Shown in pieces: positions 56,923-64,000 of a stretch of 64,000 nt of DNA. A program made the position numbers and the translations under genes. The DNA comes from Erodium maritimum (lineage: Eukaryota > Streptophyta > Magnoliopsida > Geraniales > Geraniaceae). The DNA is taken from contig OY997594.1 in NCBI GenBank assembly GCA_963921825.1, positions 41,162,557 through 41,226,556 on the forward strand, given 5' to 3'. The notes beneath the pieces are model-generated. The model was not told the DNA's origin. It made no database searches and was given only the letters and a program-made list of their open reading frames with translations. Position 1 is the stretch's first letter; each line of letters opens with the position of its first letter.

Positions 56923-57106
56923 GTCCAAGGTGGCCCGGGGAGGGGTGGGTCAACTTTGGCCCCTTCCCGGCGGATGGATGGAGACGGCACCATCTTCAGT
57001 TGATCTTTATCTCCCCTGCCAGTCTGGTGTCAGCAATCCCGCGTTCAGGAGCCCTACCACTATCAATCAAGGGAGGAGGACGCACGCTGACATACCGGGG
57101 GAGATG
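56906..57106. repeat. Inverted arm, right
   Basis: Covers the last codons of ORF1 and its 3' flank; complement of the left arm with about six mismatches. Confidence 0.93.
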
Positions 57107-57590
57107 TAGGTCCACCAGTGTTCCCCTAAACATGGCTGGCTTCGCCTCGTCCCAGTTGGAAGAAGCATGCTGTATCGGTGTCACCAGACGCTACCGCAGT
57201 TATTCCCTTCGTCCGCAACCTTTCACTAGAGCCGATTTTATTGCTTTCGTGTCATTTCAGTTTACTAGTTGGTTTGGTTTATGTAGGTGGAGTATGGTTA
57301 GATGCCCACCAAAGTTGGTTTTTGCTTATGTAGGTGGTGTACGGTTAAGTACCCACCAAACTATCTTATTATGATCTAATACAATTGCAATGGTTATTCT
57401 CAAGACAAAAAACTGAATTATTTTTTCCTGTTTATATTAACAATTCATATTAATTTATTTAATTGTATTGGTTAACACTATCCACCTAATTTCTGTATAA
57501 ATTGCTCTTCAAAATTTATGTTGTTCGTCAAAAATATATATATAATAAAGATAATGAAAATTTGAAAGAACAGTTTTCAATATAAAATAT
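57107..57590. other. AT-rich spacer with a 48 bp imperfect direct repeat
   Basis: TATGTAGGTGGAGTATGGTT (57280-57299) recurs as TATGTAGGTGGTGTACGGTT (57328-57347), each followed by a CCCACCAAA motif. It may be 3' UTR of the ORF1-bearing LINE. After 57370 I see only AT-rich DNA. Confidence 0.45.
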
Positions 57591-57605
57591 AACTCCTAAT
57601 AGCTA
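57591..57605. repeat. LINE-E target site duplication, left
   Basis: AACTCCTAATAGCTA matches AACTCATAATAGCTA at 62208-62222 with one mismatch. Confidence 0.88.
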
Positions 57606-58068
57606 CGTAAATTTCATTTTTTTTCCACTCAAGCTCTCCGATAACCCTAGGGTTCACCCGTAACCCTTGAGGGTCCATCCTCACCGTCACCGATCATCCT
57701 GATCGGAGTCGGTTTCTCTTCCTCAGTTCACTGGTCTTCGTCGTCTCCCTGCGCATCCGTTCGTGTTGTTTGGTTCGTCGAGCGTCGGGATTCAGAGGTT
57801 CCTGTGGCGGCGTCGATACCGTGTATCCAGAGTGCCTCGACCTCTTTGGTCCGCGTGTCGGTTTCAAGCTGTGTGGGGTAGTCGCGAGTCGTCGGGCAAG
57901 GACACCACTGTGTGTTGCCAGCGGCGGGACGGTCATATCAGCACTCGTACGATCTAACTTGAATTGATCGCCCCTGGTCTTTATCATTCAGGTACCTTGA
58001 TTCCTCGATTACCTTGATGTCGTACTGAATCGTGTTAGGGTTTGGTTTCTGTGCTATATTGTTATCGT
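57606..58068 (+). other. LINE-E 5' region
   Basis: It begins with a T run, then CTCTCCGATAACCCTAGGG and a CG-rich stretch. It is open in short frames only, with no ORF1 motif. It is taken as 5' UTR. Confidence 0.6.
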
Positions 58069-58800
58069 ATGCCGATTTTTCTGTCATGGAATTGTCGTGG
58101 CTTGGGCACAGATCACAATCGGCGTCAGCTCAAGGATCTGGTTAGCCGGTTTAAACCGGACCTAGTGTTTCTCACAGAGACCCGTCATGTAGACTCTCAG
58201 AACTCGCGGTCAAGGTTGGCTATTTTAAGGCGGACGTTGGGATTTCATGGGGGTACAGGGATTCCTAGAGTTACCCCTCCGGCAGTCCCGGGTTCGGGAA
58301 CAAAGGAGGGGTTATCCTTCTCTGGTCGGAGAAGTGTGTGGTGGATGTGCTCTCGGCCCAGCAATCCCATATAGATGTTGTTGTACGGATTGGCCAAGAA
58401 TTGCCTTTACAGTTTACAGGAATCTACGGGGAACTGTTATGGGAGAACAGGCACAAGACGTGGGACAACTTGCAGCATCTGGTTACTATCCCAGTGCCGT
58501 TAGACTGGGTGCTAACGGGAGACTTTAATGGTATCATTCGGCCTTCAGAAAAAAAAAAGGAGGTAATGCGTATCCTGTAGGTCTCATGCAGGGATTCCAA
58601 CAGGCTATTTCTGCCATCGGGGTGGAGGAACTCCCATTACAGGGGTACCAGTTTACGTGGACTCGAGGACATGATCCAGAGACTAAGGTAGAGAGTCAAC
58701 AGGATAGGGCCTTCATATCTCCTTAGGCTAGAGTCCGCTTTAGAGACACGTCTCTGCAAAATTTGGGTGTCTCGACCTCGGATCATATGCCCATTCTTTT
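58069..58800 (+). pseudogene. LINE-E ORF2: APE endonuclease
   Basis: ATG 58069 starts IFLSWNCRGLG. The catalytic glutamate lies in LTETRHVD, and TGDFNGIIRPSEKKK appears in another frame near 58515-58560. ELPLQGYQFTWTRG follows near 58630 and TSDHMPILL (S-D-H motif) near 58775-58800. Frame changes occur near 58240-58340 and at an A-run at 58549-58558, and a TAG interrupts near 58724. All main endonuclease motifs can still be found, unlike in LINE-B. Confidence 0.9.
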
Positions 58801-59820
58801 GCAGATACAAAAGGAGCCCTTAGAACGATGGCCAATGCAGTTCCGGTTCAAGAATGCGTGGCTGAAGCACCATGAGTGCGGTACCCAGGTCCAAGCTGAG
58901 TGGGGAAGACCGGGAGATCGCCACATAAAGCATCATATCAAAGACATTGGGCAGTCTCTCGATGAGTGGGGTCAGACAGTCTTCAAAGATAATATCAACC
59001 AAATCCTCTCTCTTCAGAGGAAATTGGCTGAACTAAATGGTCGTACTGACAGACAAGGTATTAAACTCCGGTTGGCTTTACAGAAATAGTATAATCGAGC
59101 TTTGGCCAAACAGGAAGAGTTCTGGCGTCAACGAGCGAAACATCTCTGGTTGGGAGAAGGAGACAGTAATACGAAGTTCTTCCAACGGTCGACCACGAAA
59201 AGACAGGCAAGAAACATACTGAAATCGTTGATTGATGATGAGGGGGTGGAGATGCAGTGGCACACAGGGATGAAGGAGCTGATCCATTCCTATTTTGCCA
59301 ACATTTTTACTGCGGAAGATATTGATGACTACAATCTCCACATGCTGGTTCCTCATATGATAACCCCTACCCAGAATGTATAGTTGACAAAACGGGTATA
59401 GGACGTGGAAGTGCGCAAGGCAGTGTTTCAGATGGGACCATCAAAGTCTCTGGGTCCAGATGGTCTCAATCCAAAATTGTTCCAACACTACTAGGATACC
59501 TTGTCTCCGAAAGTTATCGAGTTTGTCCGGTCTGCAGTGGCAACAGGCACCATCGACCATGATATCAACAAGACTACTTTGGTTCTGATTCCGAAGAAAC
59601 CTAGGGCAAGGAAGATACAGAGTTACGACCCATAGCCCTCTTTAACATCATTTTTAGAATTTAGTCCAAAGTCTTGGCCAATCGTCTAAAATCGGTCCTG
59701 GATCTTATTATATCCACCAATCAGGGAGCATTTGTACCGGGGCGGCATATCCAGGATGACGTACTCATATCGTACAAAATTATCCACACACTCAGGCGTC
59801 GTACTCAAGGGTAGAGGGGA
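58800..59820 (+). pseudogene. LINE-E ORF2: linker and start of RT
   Basis: The linker includes FRFKNAWLKHHECG, then EEFWRQRAKHLWLGEGDSNT and KFFQRSTTKRQARN near 59115-59210. The RT entry is visible as GPSKSLGPDGLNPKLFQHY near 59437-59492 and DINKTTLVLIPKKP near 59562-59600. The next part (GAFVPGRHIQDDV-like, about 59725) has shifted frame. Several stops, for example near 59087, 59381 and 59493, break it. Confidence 0.87.
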
Positions 59821-61480
59821 TTCATGGCCTTAAAGATGGATATGAGCAAGGCCTATGATAGAATGGAATGGTCTTTCCTCTTATCCATGATGGGTGCTTT
59901 TGGTTTTGACGTGGGGTGGAGGTCTTTGGTCCTCGCCTGCATGCGGTCTATCCAGTACATGGTGAGTTCGGATGGCAAGCATATTGCCCCCTTCACAGCT
60001 GGGCGGGGGATTCGCCAAGGTGATCCGTTGTCCCCATATCTATTTCTGTTCTGTATGGAAGGCCTATCGCGTATGATCAACTAAGCTAAAAGGGATGAGA
60101 CTCTTCACGGGGTTTCAGTGGCCAGAGGAGCCCCGATAATATCTCACATCTTTTTTGCAGATGATTGCTATATCTTCTGTAGGGACGACCCGGATGAGGC
60201 TGCACAACTTAATCAAATCCTACAATCTTTCGGACAATTGTCGGGTCAGGTAATCAACAAGGGCAAGTCATCCATTTTCTTCAGTACCAATACCCCACCA
60301 GCAAACCGGGCGGCCTACTGTGGCATTCTAGGGATCCAGGAGATTTCAGGCCCGTCTAAGTATCTTGGGGTTTCGAACATGCTGGGACGGCGCAAAGGTC
60401 AGAGCCTCCAATTTCTGTGTGATCGGATTGTGGCTAAAATAGGAACTTTGGATGGCCAAATGCTTTCTGCAGGGGGTAAAGAGGTGATGATTCGGTCAGT
60501 ACTTCAAGCCATGCCGATTTATGCCATGAGTGTGTTCCTTCTACCAGGGACTCCATCAACAAGATCCACGTTGCTTTAGCTCGATACTGGTGGACGGGGA
60601 CCCTTAGAGGTAACAACCCGATTATCTGGCAGGACTGGAAGAAGCTTTGTATACCAAAGGATGATGGGGGAATGGGTTTCCGGGACATGAGAGACATGAA
60701 CATAGTTATGTTGGCCTAAATGGGATGGAAGTTCTGGACCCAGCCATATAGTTTGATCGCTCGCATTTTCAAGGCTAGGTATTACCCAAAGGGTGATTTT
60801 CTAACTGTAGACGGAGGTAATAATCCCAGTCAAATTTGGACGGGCCTTCGCGCTACACAGGATCTGCTTAGGTAGGGGTTGATTCGGACTATTGGGGATG
60901 GTTGTTCGACTATGGTGGAGGGGTCTCCCTGGCTCCTAGGGAATAACCCGGTCATCCCACTTCGTACTTGCCTCATCCCGGACATGAGGGTGTCAGAGCT
61001 GGCTTCGGAGGCCTATTGTGGGACATCCCGAAACTCCAACAGAACTTTTCTCCAGCCATTGTGGAGGACATACTACAGGTGACCCCTCCTCTTCCACAAC
61101 ATTTAGACAAATGGTCATGGAAGTACAATATTCGGGGAGTGTACTCGGTCAAGGAAGTGTATAGGGCGTTATCCCGGGAGAATGGAAGATGGCATGTATC
61201 GGCTGCCACGACGGTTTGGACGGGTATTTGGGACCTGGACATCCAACCGCGCATAAAGGTTTTCCACTGGCGGGATTTATCTGTTACTTTACAAGTTGCG
61301 GTCAATCTTCGAACAAAATTCGTCCCGATTTCGGATACTTGCCCAATATGTCAGGGTGATCAGGAGACTACCGACCACCTCCTCCTCCACTGTCCGTTCG
61401 CTCGATCAGTCTGGGCTTTATCAGGTTCGCAGGTCCCTATCCCCCCCCCCCCCCCCCGGGTACTTTACATGATTGGATAT
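59821..61480 (+). pseudogene. LINE-E ORF2: RT palm, thumb and zinc finger
   Basis: The piece at 59824-60084 reads LKMDMSKAYDRMEWSFLLSM and RGIRQGDPLSPYLFLFCMEG. The next (60118-60579) reads SHIFFADDCYIFCRDDPDEA with the catalytic FADD, then SGQVINKGKSSIFFS and KYLGVSNMLGRRKGQSLQFL. The thumb continues in another frame past 60600. The zf-RVT finger (CPICQGDQETTDHLLLHCPF) is at about 61340-61400. A run of 17 C at 61441-61457 follows. Stops lie at 60082-60084 and near 60577, 60718 and 60873. Confidence 0.92.
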
Positions 61481-61499
61481 CTTAAGTGGTGCAACTTCC

Positions 61500-62155
61500 G
61501 GACATGCAGATGAAGAGTAAAATGTGCCTGTTTCTCTGGGAGATTTTGAAAGCGAGAAATAGAAAGGTCTGGGATAATAGTACCTCTACTCCACAGGGTA
61601 TCCTAGCTACATTTCTTAGTAACCAGTGCAGTTGGTCAGAGGCCCAGAATGGTCGACCCAAACCCATTGTTGTCCTTTATTGCAGGCAGACGAGTTGGAC
61701 TCCACCGCCTCAGAATTGGTCTACTATCAATGTGGATGGCGCAACTTTTGCGGATTCAGGGCAATTTGGATGGGGGTGACTTTGTCGAACGGAGACGGGA
61801 GCGATTCTGGATGGGATGAGCGATAGTGGGCTTGGCATGTTGGGCCCCGAATATTCTGAAGCTATGGCTATTTGGCAAGCTTTGAAGTGGATTTAAGATT
61901 CACATCTATCCAGAGTAATTATTCGTAGCGATGCCCAGTACCTGGTGCACTTGATTCAAGGGTCCCACCAGGTGTTATCCCCTTTGGGCCGATTGGTTGA
62001 CGATTGTCGGGCCCTCCTTGTTGTTCTCGAGGATGTTAAACTCGAGTATATTTCTAGGTCAGCGAACGGAGCAGCCCACTGGCTAGCTTGAGAAGGCCGT
62101 TTCTATGCATGTCCTCTCGTGGTCCGGATTCATTATTCTGGATGCACTTAAATGT
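61500..62155 (+). pseudogene. LINE-E ORF2: RNase H domain
   Basis: It begins after a linker with LFLWEILKARNRKVWDNSTS. Motifs are NVDGATFADSGQFGWG near 61730-61778 (first aspartate), EYSEAMAIWQALKWI near 61848-61890 (glutamate), VIIRSDAQYLVHLIQGS near 61918-61965 (second aspartate) and SANGAAHWLA near 62060-62090. Stops at about 61779 and 61896 and frame changes break it. The 3' UTR and poly-A tail follow. Confidence 0.9.
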
Positions 62156-62207
62156 ATTCTGTAACAGTTCAAGTAATAAATCTTTTTTCTCCCATTTCAA
62201 AAAAAAA

Positions 62208-62222
62208 AACTCATAATAGCTA
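62208..62222. repeat. LINE-E target site duplication, right
   Basis: AACTCATAATAGCTA follows (and overlaps the last As of) the poly-A tail. Confidence 0.88.
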
Positions 62223-62600
62223 ATACTGTATTGGCTTTGAATACATTGCCAAAAAAAAGAATGAAGTGATTTGATGTGTATTTGGACTCTTATGGATTGC
62301 TAGACTAAACGGCTATCAACAGTCCATTATATCAGCGAATATTTTGTATTATAAGTCTATTGTAATCATTAACCTATGCCGATTGAAGTTCAAAAATATA
62401 CTTTTTTTTATACTAAAACTACGATCCATTGTCATTAAATAACTTTGTCAAGTACAAATTGCAACTAGTACCACACAATAACGTGGTGCAAAAACCTAGT
62501 TTGATGATAAGTGACGGATATCTTCGACACTGTATATTATTTGGATGGGAAATTAATAACGTTAGATTAAAGTGAAAAAAAATTAAGATGATGAAAACGA
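62223..62600. other. AT-rich spacer between LINE-E and LINE-F
   Basis: No gene or known repeat is recognised; short minus-strand open stretches at 62419-62655 look like chance. Confidence 0.4.
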
Positions 62601-64000
62601 TTTTTTTTTGAAACAAGATACGAATTTTATTAATGAACTGTTGTAAGATAGACATAAACGCATCCGGGATGGTGAATCCGGACCACGAAAGGACAGGAAA
62701 AGAACGGGCTTCCCGGGCTAGCTAGTGGGCTGCGTCGTTCACTGACCTAGATATATACTCGAGTTTGACATCCGCGAGAGTAGCTAACAGGGACCTGCAG
62801 TCGTCTACCAACCGGCCCAAAGGGGAGAAGACCTGGTGTGTTCCTTGAATCAGATGTACCAGGTACTAGGCGTCGCTCTGTATGATGACCCTAGAAGATT
62901 GCGATGCTTGTATCCATTCCAGGGCCTGCCAGATCGCCATTGCCTTCGAATATTGGGGTTGAGGGCCCCACTTCCACAGCCATTCCGTGCTTCCCGGACC
63001 CCTCCCGTGTCCGTGTGACATATCCAGCCCCATCCAAATTGTCCTGAGTCCGCAAAAGTCGCTCCATCAACGTTGATCAAGGACCAAGTTGGGGGAGGGG
63101 GTTTCCATCTAGTCTGCCTGTGTTGGGAATAGTAATGGGCTTCGGACGACCAGACTGTGCTTCTGACCAGCTATGCTGGTTACTGAGGACCGTGGCAACC
63201 AGCTCCTGTGGGGTGGAGGTAGCCTGGTCCCAGACCATAGCGTTTCTCGCTTTCCATATCTCCCATAACACGAGACAAGCTTTTCTCCGGGTCAGAGGAT
63301 CCGACATCAGGAAGAGGGCCGAAAGCCAATCAGGCAGAGAAGACGGTAAAGGAACAGGGATTGGTAACCCTGCTCTGTCCCAGACCGACCTTGCAAATGG
63401 GCAGGAAAGTAGAAGATGATCCGTGGATTCCGGGGCGGATTGACACATTTGGAAAGTGTCCGGAATTGGGACGAACTTAGTGCGGAGATTCGGTGCGACC
63501 TGTAGTGTACCAGAAATAGCTCACCAGAGGAATACCTTGATGCGTGACTGAATGTCCTGGTCCCAAATACCTGTCCATACCGTTGTCCCAGTCGAAGCAT
63601 GTCAGTGATTGTTCTCTCTGGATAGCGCCCTATAGCCCTCTTTGACTGAATACTCCCCTCGGATATTGAACTTCCAAGACCATTTATCTGTATGCCGGGG
63701 AAGAGGCGGGGGCACCTGAAGGATATCCTCTACAATGGACGGAGGAAGGTTTAACTGTAGCTTCTGTACGTCTCATTCATGATCAGCAGTGGCTAGATCC
63801 GATACCATAAGAGCCGGGGTGATACAAGTGTGCAGTGGAATGACCGGGTTATTCCCCAGAAGCCATGGGGAACCCTCAACCATAGTAGAGCGGCCGTCCC
63901 CAATAGTTCGGATCAAACCCCCTCGGAGCAGTTCCTGGGTACCACGAAGGCCCGACCAGATTTGACTGGGTCCATTCCCTCCTCCCGCCGAAAGGAAGTC
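62601..64000 (-). mobile_element. LINE-F: L1-type LINE, 3' part, runs off the window
   Basis: A minus-strand LINE. A T9 run at 62601-62609 is its poly-A tail. RNase H comes first from the 3' end (about 62640-63080), then the zinc finger (about 63380-63450) and part of the thumb linker to the window edge. The RT is outside. Its nearest relative here is LINE-E, to which it lies tail to tail. Confidence 0.9.
62640..63700 (-). pseudogene. LINE-F ORF2: zinc finger and RNase H
   Basis: On the minus strand, 63448-63077 gives the finger remnant STDHLLLSCPFARSVW and then LVLWEIWKARNAMVWDQATS. The reading from 63080 down gives INVDGATFADSGQFGWGWIC, the RNase H start with its first aspartate. Later RNase H motifs (near 62940-62700) are present but in changed frames; the SARSVNDAAH-like end is near 62740. 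Upstream of 63450 the frame changes again (WTGIWDQDIQSRIKVF-like near 63550). It is broken in several places. Confidence 0.85.

Larger units (their letters stand above)
55110..57106 (+). mobile_element. LINE ORF1 unit enclosed by 201 bp inverted arms
   Basis: Left arm 55110-55310 and right arm 56906-57106 are inverted copies of equal length and about 97% identity by eye. Between them is a LINE ORF1 gene. The right arm covers the end of ORF1 and the sequence after its stop, so the left arm is an inverted copy of the ORF1 3' flank placed upstream. No convincing target duplication borders the arms (AGGACTTATT left, TAGGTCCACC right). It could be a foldback made during LINE reverse transcription (template switch or twin priming), or a TIR element that captured ORF1. 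Confidence 0.75.
57606..62207 (+). mobile_element. LINE-E: L1-type LINE with RNase H but no ORF1
   Basis: A 4.6 kb insertion with a 15 bp target duplication (one mismatch) and a poly-A tail ending at about 62209. It has a 460 bp 5' region, then ORF2 with APE, linker, RT, zinc finger and RNase H. As in LINE-B, no ORF1 lies between the 5' end and ORF2. It has many stops and frame changes and is older than LINE-B by appearance. The closest relative in the window is LINE-F. Confidence 0.92.

Noticed and set aside
55110-57106. A standard Pack-MULE with captured gene
   Set aside because: The arms are equal and long, but there is no 9-10 bp duplication at the borders, and the arms derive from the ORF1 3' flank. 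I kept it as an unresolved inverted-arm unit.

Overview
This 64 kb window is a nest of plant transposable elements. I found no host gene, tRNA, rRNA or CRISPR array that I could defend. The organism is almost certainly a flowering plant. The evidence is chromodomain Ty3/gypsy elements primed by initiator tRNA-Met, long-LTR Ty1/copia elements, L1-type LINEs with plant DUF4283 ORF1 and plant-type RNase H domains, and a Mutator-like MITE. The species cannot be read from the sequence. Names used here: LINE-A to LINE-F, Gy-1 and Gy-2 (Ty3/gypsy), Co-1 and Co-2 (Ty1/copia).

Left block (1-28531). Co-1, on the minus strand, occupies about 15649-28531. LINE-A (window start to 15648) appears to sit in its left LTR, and LINE-A's reverse transcriptase is itself split by Gy-1 (2259-13583, TSD TGATA). 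The right LTR of Co-1 (22231-28531) is split by LINE-B (22859-27259, TSD GCATGGGACAG).

Middle block (28532-48917). LINE-C is split at its RT motif by Gy-2 (32121-48252, minus strand, TSD CTGGG). The right LTR of Gy-2 is in turn split by Co-2 (39225-47396, minus strand, TSD CCTTT). By-eye LTR differences agree with the nesting order: about 5% or more in Co-1, about 2% in Gy-2, 1.5-2% in Gy-1, and under 1% in Co-2, which is the youngest.

Right block (48918-64000). LINE-D is an ORF1 end joined directly to a LINE 3' tail. It is followed by a 2.6 kb minus-strand composite element (51167-53796) with a GC-rich body, a 24 bp VNTR, a LINE-like tail and a 14 bp TSD; its plan resembles primate SVA. One base later comes a 1.08 kb Mutator-like MITE (53822-54898) with long inverted repeats and a GATAAA-rich core. 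Next is a LINE ORF1 gene enclosed by 201 bp inverted arms (55110-57106). LINE-E (57606-62207) has ORF2 but no ORF1, and it faces the related LINE-F (62601 to window end, minus strand) tail to tail.

Two LINE lineages are present. A, C and D have an acidic ORF1 tail, and LINE-A ends in a zinc finger without RNase H. B, E and F carry a C-terminal RNase H. None of the elements is intact. I did not find an undescribed enzymatic or defence system. The best candidates for something new are the composite VNTR element, the inverted-arm ORF1 unit and the ORF1-less LINEs.
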